A stretch of DNA of 64,000 nt, from contig JAIXSE010000035.1 in NCBI GenBank assembly GCA_027484825.1, positions 124,001-188,000 on the forward strand. The letters run 5' to 3'. Source of the DNA: Rubrivivax sp. Lineage in GTDB: Bacteria; Pseudomonadota; Gammaproteobacteria; Burkholderiales; Burkholderiaceae_C. Below are positions 54,385 to 62,683 of the stretch, piece by piece; the stretch's first letter is position 1, and each line of letters begins with the position of its first letter. The position numbers were made by a program, and so were the translations under genes. The notes beneath the pieces were generated by a model, which was not told where the DNA came from, ran no database searches, and saw nothing but the letters and a program-made list of their open reading frames with translations.

Positions 54385-55299
54385 TCAGTATTGGTTCATG
54401 ACCGTGCCCAGCAGCGTCGTGTTGATGCCGTCCAGACTGTCGGTCAATTCCTGCAAGGCCAGCACGCGCGAGCGGTCCTGGCGGGCGAGCACCAGGGCGG
54501 CGCCGCAGCGGGAGGCCACGATGGACGCGTCCGCGCCATACAGGGCGGCGGAGGTGTCCACCACGACGTGGTCAAACTTGCCGGCCAGCTCGCGCATCAG
54601 CATGCCGAAGGCGGGGCGTTCCAGCAGTTCCACCGGGTTGGGCGGCACGGCGCCCACCGGCAGAACGAACAGGCTGTTCATGCCTTCCACCTGCTGGATC
54701 ACCCGCGGCTCGCTGCGGCCCGACAGGATGGACGACAGGCCGGCCTGGTTGTTCACGTCGAAGATCTCATGCTGGCGCGGACGGCGCAGGTCCGCATCCA
54801 CCAGCAGCGTACGACCGCCCAGCTGCGCCAGCGTGACGGCCAGGTTGGCGGTGAAGTAGCTCTTGCCGTCCATGGTGTCGGGGCTGATGACGGCCAGCGC
54901 CCGGCGCGGTTCGCCCTCGCGGTAGAGCCGCATCATGATCTGGCTGCGGATGCCGCGGAAGACTTCCGCCTGGGACGAGAACGGCTGGTTCAGCGCGATC
55001 AGCTCGGGGCTGCGGCTCTTGCGCTCGCTGGCGGCATACGGATAGTGGAACTGCTTGGACAGCGCTTCCAGCACGTCTTCCGCATTGGCATAACCCAGCG
55101 CCACGGCCGCTTCACCGAAGCGGATGCCGCGCTCGCGCTGGTACTGCAGCACCCGCTCGACCTGGTCGGCGCTGAGGTTGCGGGTCTCGGCGATGATGGC
55201 GCCGATGGACCGATCATGCAGACCGGCGGTGGGTTTGGAAGTCTGGGCGTCCACGGGTTTGCTGGAGGCGTAGTGGAGGGGTTCCTTCAGATCGGACAT
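54385..55299 (-). CDS. epsG: EPS tyrosine-kinase-like protein EpsG
   Basis: EpsG is the cytoplasmic BY-kinase-like partner of the chain-length protein EpsF. From ATG 55299 the product has 304 residues. Residues about 30-95 form a GspE/MshE N-domain-like helical module (RSIGAIIAETRNLSADQVER, RFGEAAVALGYANAEDVLEA). The kinase domain then has Walker A SPDTMDGKSYFTANLAV, Walker A' RTLLVDADLRRPRQHEIF and Walker B DHVVVDTSA. The usual C-terminal Tyr cluster is reduced to a single final Tyr. The start overlaps the epsF stop (TGATG). Confidence 0.93.
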   Translation of the reverse strand: MSDLKEPLHYASSKPVDAQTSKPTAGLHDRSIGAIIAETRNLSADQVERVLQYQRERGIRFGEAAVALGYANAEDVLEALSKQFHYPYAASERKSRSPELIALNQPFSSQAEVFRGIRSQIMMRLYREGEPRRALAVISPDTMDGKSYFTANLAVTLAQLGGRTLLVDADLRRPRQHEIFDVNNQAGLSSILSGRSEPRVIQQVEGMNSLFVLPVGAVPPNPVELLERPAFGMLMRELAGKFDHVVVDTSAALYGADASIVASRCGAALVLARQDRSRVLALQELTDSLDGINTTLLGTVMNQY

Positions 55300-56711
55300 C
55301 AAGCCGCTCCTCGCGTGGCGTGGCCCAGCAGGCGGCGTTCGGCCGCCGGCAGTGCCTTGTTGGGACGCTTGTTGGGCGCGGGCAGGACACCCAGCATCGG
55401 AATCTGCAGAAGCGCCATGACGTCGTCGGCATCGCGGATCTTGCGGTCGCGCATTTCCAGCAGCAGCGCCATGCCGATGGCCAGCACCAGGCCCGCCACG
55501 AAGGCCAGCGCGGTGTTCAGGCCCACGCGGGGCGAGGCCGGGCGCATCGGCGCGGTCGCCTCGGTCAGGATGGTGACGTTGCTCTGGGTGCTCTGGCTTT
55601 CCAGATTGGTCTGCGTCAGTCGGGCGGCGATGCTGTCGTAGCCGCGCTGGGCGCTGTCGACCTCGCGGATCAGGCCGGCGGCCTCGTCACGCGCTTCCTT
55701 GAGCTTCATGACCTTGGTCCGCTGCGCATCCAGGGCGGCGCGGATGTCCGCTTCGCGCTGGCGGTTGATGGTGTTGGTCACACCGACCGCGCCGGTCACG
55801 CGGCGGATTTCAGCGGCCATCTTGGAGCGCAGGTCCGCCACCGAGGCCTTGGCTTCGATGACCTGCGGATGGGCGTCGCCGTAGCGGGTGCTCAATTCCT
55901 GCAGGCGGGCTTCGGAGCGGCTCAGCTCACCCTTGAGCGAGGAGACCACCGGATTGGCCAGCACGTCGGGCAGCGTGTCGCTGCCGCGGGCGGCGGCGCC
56001 CTGCCGGCTGTTGGATTCGGCAGTCACCGACTGCACCGCCACCAGTTGAGAGGACAGCTCGGACAGACGCGAACTCTCGATGTCCATGCGCTCGTCGGTG
56101 GCCAGGATGCCGTGCTCCCGCTCATAGGCGGACAGCTTGGTCTTGGCGGCTTCCAGCTTCTCCAGCGCGGCCTTGGACTGCTGCTCGAAGTAGCCGGCGT
56201 ACTGACGGGCCGGATCCACCCGCAGCTCCAGCGTCGTGCCGACATAGGCCCGCACGAAGGCGTTGGCGAAGGCGGCGGCGGCATCGGGCTGCGGCGACTT
56301 GTAGGTCACCACCAGCACATTGCTTTCCTTGGAGGGCTTGACCTCCATGTTGCCGCGCAGGCCACCGGCCAGCCATTGCTCGATGCTGCCCTGACCGCCG
56401 GTGGCGGCCATCCACTGCTGGCGCACCTCGGCGTTGTCGGCCAGCTTCAGGTCCTTGACCACCCGCAGGGCCACACGGTCGCTGGCGATCACATCGACCT
56501 GCGTGTTCATGTAGGAGGGGGAAGCCAGGCCCGGATAGATCAGGGCGGAAATGGGATCCGGCTTGGCATCGATGAGTACCGACGCGGCGGCCACATACTT
56601 CGGCTGCATCGACAGGCTGACGCCGAGTGCGGTCAGGGTGGTCAACACCACCACCAGCAGCACCAGCGACCAACGAGCCAAGATGATGGAAATCAACTTG
56701 CTGGGCGTCAC
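55299..56711 (-). CDS. epsF: Chain-length determinant protein EpsF (Wzz/PCP family)
   Basis: EpsF is an inner-membrane polysaccharide copolymerase that controls chain length and links the synthesis complex to export. The 470-residue protein starts with GTG at 56711 behind AAGGAG. It has an N-terminal membrane helix (LVLLVVVLTTLTALGVSLSM), then the Wzz domain with PKYVAAASVLIDAKPDPISA and long periplasmic coiled coils (about 170-230 and 270-390). A second membrane helix lies near 412-432 (ALAFVAGLVLAIGMALLLEM). It overlaps epsG and follows epsE after 74 bases. Confidence 0.94.
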   Translation of the reverse strand: MTPSKLISIILARWSLVLLVVVLTTLTALGVSLSMQPKYVAAASVLIDAKPDPISALIYPGLASPSYMNTQVDVIASDRVALRVVKDLKLADNAEVRQQWMAATGGQGSIEQWLAGGLRGNMEVKPSKESNVLVVTYKSPQPDAAAAFANAFVRAYVGTTLELRVDPARQYAGYFEQQSKAALEKLEAAKTKLSAYEREHGILATDERMDIESSRLSELSSQLVAVQSVTAESNSRQGAAARGSDTLPDVLANPVVSSLKGELSRSEARLQELSTRYGDAHPQVIEAKASVADLRSKMAAEIRRVTGAVGVTNTINRQREADIRAALDAQRTKVMKLKEARDEAAGLIREVDSAQRGYDSIAARLTQTNLESQSTQSNVTILTEATAPMRPASPRVGLNTALAFVAGLVLAIGMALLLEMRDRKIRDADDVMALLQIPMLGVLPAPNKRPNKALPAAERRLLGHATRGAA

Positions 56712-56785
56712 GACTCACTCCTTCGCCGGGCCCCGTCGGCCCGGCTGCTTGCACCGGCTGCACAGGCCCGCCGGTCTTCTCGAAA

Positions 56786-57673
56786 TCAGAACAGGCTTTC
56801 GCGCACGTAGATGACGTCGCCATCCTTGAGCGACTCATCCATGGCCGGCTTGAGCTCCTGCACCTTGCCGTCCGCCCCCTTGCGATGCACGCGGATACCG
56901 CGGTCGGTGCCGCGCAGCGTCAGGCCGCCCCCGGCGGCCAGGCCTTGCAGCAGGGTCATGCCGCGCTCCAGGCGGATCTGGCCCGGCTTCTGAACTTCAC
57001 CATAGATGTAGATCATGGGGAAGCGGTCCACCCACAGCACGTCGCCGTTCTGGATGATGATGTCCTGCTCGCGGCCGTTCGGGCCGAACAGGGTGGGCAG
57101 GTCCACTTCCATGCGGAACGGTTTGCCGCCGCGTTGACCGGAGACGACCAGCAGGTCACCCCCGGATGCCGCCACGCCGCGGGCGTTGGCCAGCAGGTCG
57201 GTCAGCCGGGTGTCGGCCAGTTCCAGCGGATACCGGCCGGGCTGGTTCACGGCCCCCAGCACGCTGGCCTGGTTGCCGTTGACCTTCATCACCAGGATGC
57301 TGACCTGCGGCTGCTTGACGAAGTTGCCCTTGCGCAGGCCGTCGGCAATGCGGTTCTCGGCTTCACTCACCGACAGCCCACCCACTCGCAGCGCGCCCAG
57401 CAGCGGGAAGGAGATGGTGCCGGCTTCGGAGACCCGGGTCTCCAGCGTCATGTCCGGATTCTGGAAGACGGTGATGCGGATGGCATCGCCGGAACCGAGG
57501 CGGTATTCGGCGGTGGCGCCGGAGACCAGGCCCACCGGGGCCGGCTGAGCGGCGGCGGGGGCGCTGGCGCGCGCAGCGCCGCCGGTCTGTGCCAGCGCGC
57601 TGACCGAGATCAGCAGCGCTGCGGCGCCGGTGGCCAGAGGCTTCAGGAAATGGCGCGTCTGAATCTTCATCAT
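56786..57673 (-). CDS. epsE: Polysaccharide export protein EpsE (Wza-like)
   Basis: EpsE is the periplasmic/outer-membrane polysaccharide export protein. The 295-residue product has a signal peptide (LATGAAALLISVSALAQ) without a lipobox Cys, unlike classical Wza. The poly-export domain follows at about 55-135 (YRLGSGDAIRITVFQNPDMT, VSEAGTISFPLLGALRVGGL). SLBB-like domains come next (VNQPGRYPLEL, GEVQKPGQIRLERGMTLLQG). It is coupled to epsD by a TGATG-like overlap. The EpsL beta-barrel encoded in the other arm may supply the outer-membrane passage. Confidence 0.94.
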   Translation of the reverse strand: MMKIQTRHFLKPLATGAAALLISVSALAQTGGAARASAPAAAQPAPVGLVSGATAEYRLGSGDAIRITVFQNPDMTLETRVSEAGTISFPLLGALRVGGLSVSEAENRIADGLRKGNFVKQPQVSILVMKVNGNQASVLGAVNQPGRYPLELADTRLTDLLANARGVAASGGDLLVVSGQRGGKPFRMEVDLPTLFGPNGREQDIIIQNGDVLWVDRFPMIYIYGEVQKPGQIRLERGMTLLQGLAAGGGLTLRGTDRGIRVHRKGADGKVQELKPAMDESLKDGDVIYVRESLF

Positions 57674-58647
57674 TTGATGCCCAAACCCTTCGAAATGGTG
57701 CTGTTGTCCAAGCCCGTGGCGCTGGAGGCCGGCTCGGTGACGGGGTCCGGCGTCAGGGCCGGCGTGGGGGTCGGCGACGAGGCCGCGGCCTCGGCGAACT
57801 TGCCGACGTATTCAATCTTGGCGTTGTCACGCATCGCCTTCACATCGCGGGTGATCAGCTCCATGCGGCGCTGGCCCAGCAGGAAGCCTTCAATCGCGGG
57901 GCGGGCCTGTTCCAGCGTCACCGGTTGCAGGCGCGAACCTGCCAGATAGATGACCATCAGGCCGTTCGGCGAGGGCGCGGCCGCATGCTGGCCGTCCTTC
58001 ATCTGTGACAGCACCTTCAGGCTGCCGGCCGCGACCTGCTCGGCCGCACGCACCGACTGCGTGCCGACGAACTTGATGTCGCTGCTCTTCAGATACTCCA
58101 CAAAATCGGTCAGGGTCTTCGCATCGTTGAGGCGGGCGCGGATCTCGTCCAGTTGCTCCGGACGGGCCTCGATGTTCAGTTCCTGGACGTTGTAGATACG
58201 GCGTTCGGTAAAGAGTGCCGGGTTGTCATTGAAGTACTTGCTGATCTCATCATTGGAAGGCTTGGGGGCCTTCTCGCCGATGCGCTCCGCATAGGCCCGC
58301 GCGATGATCTCGCGCTTGGCGGTCTCGATCTGCTGCACCACCCGCGGGTCGCGGTCGAGCTTCAGGTCCTGCGCCTTCTGCACCAGCAGTTCCTGGTCGA
58401 TCAGACGCTCCAGGATCTGGCGCGATGCCGGCTCCACCTGCTCCTTCTTGAGGTTGGGCTGGCGTTGCAGGACATAGTTGATCTGATGAACGGTGATCTC
58501 TTCCTTGTTCACCTTCGCAGCGGTCTGCGACGCCTTGGCTCCACTGCCTCCTCCGCAGGCGGCGAGCGCGATCGCCACCATGGCTGCGGCCGTCAGGCCC
58601 GCCAAGCGAAATCCGTTGCAGTTGAACCGCTTTCTCTTCAAGTTCAT
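57670..58647 (-). CDS. epsD: EpsD-type peptidyl-prolyl cis-trans isomerase lipoprotein
   Basis: EpsD-family proteins are SurA/parvulin-related periplasmic lipoproteins encoded first in exosortase-B EPS operons. From ATG 58647 the product has 325 residues. A lipoprotein signal (LTAAAMVAIALAACGGG, lipobox Cys) is followed by a SurA-like N-domain (KEEITVHQINYVLQRQPNLK, ILERLIDQELLVQKAQDLKL). A parvulin-like segment (RRIYNVQELNIEA) and a Pro/Thr-rich tail follow. The longer open frame upstream to 58758 lacks family character. It is the first gene of the long minus-strand EPS operon. Confidence 0.9.
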   Translation of the reverse strand: MNLKRKRFNCNGFRLAGLTAAAMVAIALAACGGGSGAKASQTAAKVNKEEITVHQINYVLQRQPNLKKEQVEPASRQILERLIDQELLVQKAQDLKLDRDPRVVQQIETAKREIIARAYAERIGEKAPKPSNDEISKYFNDNPALFTERRIYNVQELNIEARPEQLDEIRARLNDAKTLTDFVEYLKSSDIKFVGTQSVRAAEQVAAGSLKVLSQMKDGQHAAAPSPNGLMVIYLAGSRLQPVTLEQARPAIEGFLLGQRRMELITRDVKAMRDNAKIEYVGKFAEAAASSPTPTPALTPDPVTEPASSATGLDNSTISKGLGIK

Positions 58648-58719
58648 GGCTTCGACTCTCGTTGTTATGCAAGTCCCGGCGACCCTCACGGGGCGACCCA
58701 CGCTCTCACGTGAGCGGCG

Positions 58720-58746
58720 AGTGTAGCCGTGCGCCATGACGGTAAA
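58720..58746 (-). promoter_or_regulatory. Weak sigma-70-like promoter candidate for the epsD operon
   Basis: On the minus strand, TTTACC (58746-58741) and TACACT (58725-58720) are separated by 15 bases. Each matches four of six consensus positions. The spacing is shorter than the usual 16-18, so this is only a candidate. It lies about 75 bases upstream of the epsD start at 58647. Confidence 0.25.
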
Positions 58747-58834
58747 CCCTGATTCCATGCGGATCGGACCCCCTCACTCCCGAGACTGAGTGGGTCCATA
58801 GCAAGAATGACTCCTGCCCTTGCCGACGGGTGTG

Positions 58835-58860
58835 AAAACGCCCCCTTGATCGAGGGGGGC
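58835..58860 (-). terminator. Possible terminator for ubiE
   Basis: On the minus strand GCCCCCC and GGGGGC form a stem around CTCGATCAA (58860 to 58840), followed by GTTTTC. This is a plausible but weak Rho-independent terminator for transcription leaving ubiE toward the EPS operon. Confidence 0.45.
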
Positions 58861-59003
58861 TCCTGGGAAGAGAGGGTGTGAAGAGCGCCCGAACAGGTGG
58901 CGGAGACCGTCTTCAGGGGGATGGCGCCGACGATGGATCGGCGCTGGCTGGCGCTCCCGCGCCAGATGCAGTCGTCACGTTTGTTGACGACTGCGACAGC
59001 TCA

Positions 59004-59735
59004 TCAGCATTTGATACCGACGTGCAAGGCGACCACGCCGCCGGTCAGGTTGTGGACATCCACATGGCCGAAACCGGCCGTCTTCATCAAGGCCTTGAGC
59101 TCGGCCTGGGACGGATGCATGCGGATGGATTCGGCCAGGTAGCGATAGCTGTCGGCGTCCCCGGCGATCATCTGGCCCAGGCGCGGCAGCACCTTGAAGG
59201 AGTACCAGTCGTAGGGCTTGCGCAGCGGCTCGGCGACGCGGGAGAACTCCAGCACCAGCAGACGGCCGCCCGGACGCAGCACCCGGCACATCTCGGCCAG
59301 GGCGAGGTCCTTGTGGGTCATGTTGCGCAGGCCGAAGGCCACCGAGACGAGGTCGAAGCTGTTGTCCTTGTAGGGCAGCGCCTCGGCATCACACAGGTTG
59401 GTGGGCAGCACCAGGCCTTGGTCCAGCAGACGCTCCCGACCGGTGCGCAGCATGGCTTCGTTGATGTCGGTGTGCACCACCATGCCGCGCTCGCCCACTT
59501 TGCGGGCGAAGGCACGGGCCAGGTCGCCGGTGCCGCCGGCGATGTCCAGGACCTTGTCGCCGGCCTTGAGGTTGGCCACCGCAACGGTATAGGCCTTCCA
59601 GGCGCGGTGCAGGCCCATGGACATCAGGTCGTTCATGATGTCGTAGCGCGAGGCGACGGAATCGAAGACGCCGCGCACGCGGCTGGCCTTCTGGGTTTCG
59701 TCAACGGTCTCGAAGCCGAAGTGGGTGGAGCTCAT
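59004..59735 (-). CDS. ubiE: Ubiquinone/menaquinone biosynthesis C-methyltransferase UbiE
   Basis: UbiE is the SAM-dependent C-methyltransferase of ubiquinone synthesis. From ATG 59735 the product has 243 residues, the normal length, starting [20 protein letters not shown]. It has [20 protein letters not shown], the SAM motif [36 protein letters not shown] and [16 protein letters not shown], then the ending [14 protein letters not shown]. An ATG at 59765 overlapping the DUF971 stop would add ten residues. It is downstream of the DUF971 gene, as in other Burkholderiales, but ubiJ and ubiB do not follow. Confidence 0.96.
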   Translation of the reverse strand: MSSTHFGFETVDETQKASRVRGVFDSVASRYDIMNDLMSMGLHRAWKAYTVAVANLKAGDKVLDIAGGTGDLARAFARKVGERGMVVHTDINEAMLRTGRERLLDQGLVLPTNLCDAEALPYKDNSFDLVSVAFGLRNMTHKDLALAEMCRVLRPGGRLLVLEFSRVAEPLRKPYDWYSFKVLPRLGQMIAGDADSYRYLAESIRMHPSQAELKALMKTAGFGHVDVHNLTGGVVALHVGIKC

Positions 59736-59764
59736 GGCGGATCCTGCGGGAGGGTTCGGGTTCA

Positions 59765-60181
59765 TCAGTGGCTGCTGCAGCCGTGGCCGCTGCCCTTCTC
59801 GGGCATGGGCGCGTCGCGGTCCAGGCCGGCGGCGGCCAGGCGGGCTTCATAGTCCCGCATCAGCTGGTCCTGGTCGCGGCCGAGCTGGTAGAGATAGGCC
59901 CAGGTGAAGAGGCCGCTTTCGTGGCCGTCCGAGAACAGCGGCTGCAGCGCATAGTGGCCCACCTGCTGCACGGCCACGATCTGCACGTCCCGCTTGCCGG
60001 TCTGCAGCACCTCCTGGCCGGGGCCGTGGCCCTGGACTTCGGCGGACGGGCTGCACACCCGCATCAGCTCGAAGGGGATGCGGAACCGGGCGCCGTCGGA
60101 AAACGCCAGCTCCAACACCTTGGACTGCTGGTGGACGACGATGTCGGTGGGGAGCGGAGAGGAAGAATCGAGGCCGGCCAT
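59765..60181 (-). CDS. DUF971 family protein
   Basis: The 138-residue protein begins [20 protein letters not shown] and contains the DUF971 pattern: [36 protein letters not shown] and [20 protein letters not shown], then [20 protein letters not shown]. It ends in a Gly/His/Cys tail (GSGHGCSSH) that could bind metal. DUF971 domains are often found in iron-sulphur-related proteins, and this gene typically precedes ubiE in betaproteobacteria. The start at 60181 was preferred; the frame's upstream 44 codons run into the terminator hairpin of the protease gene. Confidence 0.9.
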   Translation of the reverse strand: MAGLDSSSPLPTDIVVHQQSKVLELAFSDGARFRIPFELMRVCSPSAEVQGHGPGQEVLQTGKRDVQIVAVQQVGHYALQPLFSDGHESGLFTWAYLYQLGRDQDQLMRDYEARLAAAGLDRDAPMPEKGSGHGCSSH

Positions 60182-60221
60182 GCTTGTGGAATCCAGTGAG
60201 AACCCGAGTGTACCGGCAGGC

Positions 60222-60252
60222 AAAAAAAAACCCGCCGACTCGCGCCGGCGGG
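60222..60252 (-). terminator. Intrinsic terminator of the serine protease gene
   Basis: On the minus strand the stem CCCGCCG...CGGCGGG (60252 to 60231) is followed by nine T residues (60230-60222). This is a classical Rho-independent terminator directly downstream of the protease gene that ends at 60323. It insulates the DUF971-ubiE operon. Confidence 0.9.
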
Positions 60253-60322
60253 AATCAACAGGTGCCCCGTTCGGGCCCAGGGCACCCGGCTTACCAAGCG
60301 AGGTGATTGGCAAGAAGGGCCA

Positions 60323-62170
60323 TCACCACCCAAGCGTCAGCGCATAGCTGCCGGCGCCGCCGCTGTAGTAGGTCACCCGTACATAGACGGTGACCGCGGC
60401 CAAGGTGGTGTTGGAATAGGTGAAGCTGTCGAGCTGACCCGCACTCAAGGTGCTGGACTTCAGGGTTGTTCCGGTGCTGCTGTAGAGGTAGAGGTCATAG
60501 TCGACCCCGGCGGCATTGGGCAGCGAGGCCGTCAGGGTCTTGCCAGCGCCCAGGGACACCGCGTAGTAGTCGGTATCAGTGGTGCTGGAGAGGCTGCCGC
60601 TGATGGTGCCGCCCGGGGAGGCGATCAGCTGTGCGGTGCCCCGGGTGTCGTTGGAGGCCGTGGTCTCCGGGATGGTGGTGCCACCGCCGCCCCCGCCTCC
60701 GCCGCCCGCCAGGATGGCGGTGATGGCCGCATTGGCGTCCAGGATGCCGGTGCCGCACTGGCTGCAGGTGGCCGGGAAGGCCCGGGCACTGCTCTTGAGC
60801 GCGGCCGTGATCTGGTCCGGCGTGGCGCTCGGCTTGACGCTATACATCAGCGCCGCAACGGCCGCCACATGGGGCGTGGCCATCGAGGTGCCGGAGTAGT
60901 AGGCATAGCTGTCCGCACCCGGCGTGGAGGTGCCGGCATTGAGCGTGGAATAGATGCCGTTGCCGGAGCCCGAATCCCCGCCGGGCGCAGCCAGGGCGAC
61001 GATGGAGCCGTAGTTCGAATAGGACGCGCGGCCGCCGCTGCGGTTGGTCGCCGCCACCGTCACCACGCCTGCGCAACTGGCGGGGCTGTAGTTGGCCGCG
61101 TTGGCCGCGGAATTGCCCGCCGCCACGATCACGCTGGACCCGCGGGAACGGGCGCCGTTGATGGCCGTCTGCGTGGTGGTGTCGCAGGCGCCGCTTCCGC
61201 CCAGGGACAGGTTCAGCACCTTGGCCGGATTGGCATTGGCCGGGATGCCGGAGACGGTGCCGCCGGAGGACCAAGTGATGCCGTCGGCGATGTCGGAGGT
61301 GTAGCCGCCGCACTTGCCCAGCGCCCGCACCGGCAGGATCTTGGCGTTGTAGGCGATGCCGGCGATGCCGATGCCGTTGTTGGCCTTGGCGGCAATCGTG
61401 CCGGCCACGTGGGTGCCGTGCCAGCTGGAATTGGAGCCGGGCACGCCGGAGCCGCATTCATTGGCGGCGTAGTAGTCGCCCGGGTCCAGGGCGTCATTGT
61501 CGCGGCCGTTGCCGTCCACCGACACGGCGGTGTCCGCAATGAAGTCGTAGCCGGCCACGGTGGAGCTGCCGCTGGCGGTGGCGAACTGACCGCTCAGGTC
61601 CGCATGCGGACGGTAGCCGGTGTCAATCACGGCCACCACCACCCCGCTGCCGGTGGACTGGTCCCAGGCGGCGGGGGCACGGATGCCGCCGGTGGTCTCG
61701 AACAGGTCCCACTGGTTGGCGTAGCTCGGGTCGGTGGGCGTGGCCATCGGATACATCTTGCGGTCGGGCTCGACGTATTCGACGTTGGCGTCACTGGCCT
61801 TGATCTGGGTGGCCAGGTCCCGCAGCTGGGCCAGGCTCAGGGACCGGTCCAGCTTGAAGACGTGGGCCCCGGTGCCGGTCTGGCGCAGCAGACTGACCCG
61901 GGCGCCCCAGGGCGTTGCCAATTGCTGCAGGGTCTGGGTGCGGGCACCGATCGCGTCGCTGGCCACCGGATGGGCCTGCACGGCCACACCCAGTCGCTGC
62001 TGGACGGCCACGCTGCCGTCCTTGTATTTGACGATCAGACGGTCGGTCTGCTCGGGCAGCGCCTGACGCGCTGCATTCATGTCGAAGGTGGGAACACCGC
62101 CGAAGGCTGATGTGCCGACTGCAAAGAGTCCTAGGGCGAGCGCACGGGTGAGCTTCGTCAAACGCATCAT
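60323..62170 (-). CDS. Secreted subtilisin-like (S8) serine protease with PPC domain
   Basis: The 615-residue protein has a signal peptide (LALGLFAVGTSAFG). An inhibitor-I9-type propeptide (about 40-140) follows. The S8 domain has the catalytic triad Asp183 (VVVAVIDTGYRPHA), His251 (SSWHGTHVAGTIAAKANNG) and Ser429 (YYSGTSMATPHVAAVAALM), with oxyanion Asn353 (IVAAGNSAANAA). A poly-Gly linker (about nine Gly) joins a C-terminal pre-peptidase (PPC) domain, DTDYYAVSLGAGKTLTASLP and YDLYLYSSTG. The domain order fits extracellular proteases of betaproteobacteria. No PEP-CTERM tail is present. The gene is a single unit with its own terminator. Confidence 0.96.
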   Translation of the reverse strand: MMRLTKLTRALALGLFAVGTSAFGGVPTFDMNAARQALPEQTDRLIVKYKDGSVAVQQRLGVAVQAHPVASDAIGARTQTLQQLATPWGARVSLLRQTGTGAHVFKLDRSLSLAQLRDLATQIKASDANVEYVEPDRKMYPMATPTDPSYANQWDLFETTGGIRAPAAWDQSTGSGVVVAVIDTGYRPHADLSGQFATASGSSTVAGYDFIADTAVSVDGNGRDNDALDPGDYYAANECGSGVPGSNSSWHGTHVAGTIAAKANNGIGIAGIAYNAKILPVRALGKCGGYTSDIADGITWSSGGTVSGIPANANPAKVLNLSLGGSGACDTTTQTAINGARSRGSSVIVAAGNSAANAANYSPASCAGVVTVAATNRSGGRASYSNYGSIVALAAPGGDSGSGNGIYSTLNAGTSTPGADSYAYYSGTSMATPHVAAVAALMYSVKPSATPDQITAALKSSARAFPATCSQCGTGILDANAAITAILAGGGGGGGGGTTIPETTASNDTRGTAQLIASPGGTISGSLSSTTDTDYYAVSLGAGKTLTASLPNAAGVDYDLYLYSSTGTTLKSSTLSAGQLDSFTYSNTTLAAVTVYVRVTYYSGGAGSYALTLGW

Positions 62171-62670
62171 GCTGGTGGACCTCCAAAGTTGCTGCCGCGG
62201 GCAGGCCGTCTGGCCTCCCCTTCCCTATCGCGGCCCCGTCAGGGCCTGCAATGACTGCTGCAATCGCTCGTCAGTGGACGGAATCAATCACAACGTGGAA
62301 TGGAGTGTAGGAATGGCCTCCGCACTGCGGCAGGTCCCCCTGCAAGACCTGACAGGAAAGGAAATCCCCTAGAAATGAATTGTTCACAAATGTGAGCACA
62401 GGCCTTTCACAGCGCTTTATGAAGGCCGTCAGCGGCGGTGCATGCGCTGCAAGCCCGGTGGCTGCGGGGCCGCGCGCTGAATAGGATGACTATTCATTCT
62501 GCATGCCAGCCCCCGCATTGAGCGGCACGCGCAGGGGTGAAGACGGTCGGCGTCGATGAATCGGTGTTGCAATGAATGCACATCGGCGCGTTTGCGCAAA
62601 TGAATGCAGCGCATGAGCAATGTCGGCAGTCGATGCAGCGCGTCGTTCAGCGCGTCATTCAGCGCCTCGT
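62171..62670. other. 500-base gap upstream of the protease gene
   Basis: No gene is supported. The relatively AT-rich part at 62280-62420 probably contains the protease promoter. An imperfect inverted repeat TGTTCACA-AA-TGTGAGCA (62381-62398) could be an operator. A perfect 7-base inverted repeat TGAATAG-GATGA-CTATTCA lies at 62478-62496, and many short GAATGCA/GATGCAGC words at 62560-62640. Confidence 0.5.
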
Positions 62671-62683
62671 TCAGCGCATCGGC
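62636..62683. repeat. Four 12-base tandem repeats at the 3' end of the MFS gene
   Basis: Degenerate units of CAGCGC-GTC-GTT begin at 62636, 62648, 62660 and 62672. The first three differ at one or two bases; the fourth is more diverged. They span the MFS stop codon at 62671, so expansion would alter the C-terminus or the 3' tail of the transcript. Confidence 0.75.

Larger units (their letters stand above)
58648..59003 (-). other. 356-base gap between ubiE and the EPS operon, promoter and terminator region
   Basis: No gene was found. The region holds a hairpin just after ubiE (58968-58977 with 58985-58994, ten perfect pairs, no T run), a GC hairpin with a short T run at 58837-58860, and a weak sigma-70-like promoter candidate at 58720-58746. 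All are oriented for minus-strand transcription. It is also the point where the EPS locus meets the ubiE side of the split ubi cluster. Confidence 0.6.

Noticed and set aside
54385-55299. Defective EpsG because of an altered Walker A
   Set aside because: The segment still ends in Asp-Gly-Lys-Ser with intact Walker A' and B, which is normal for the BY-kinase family.
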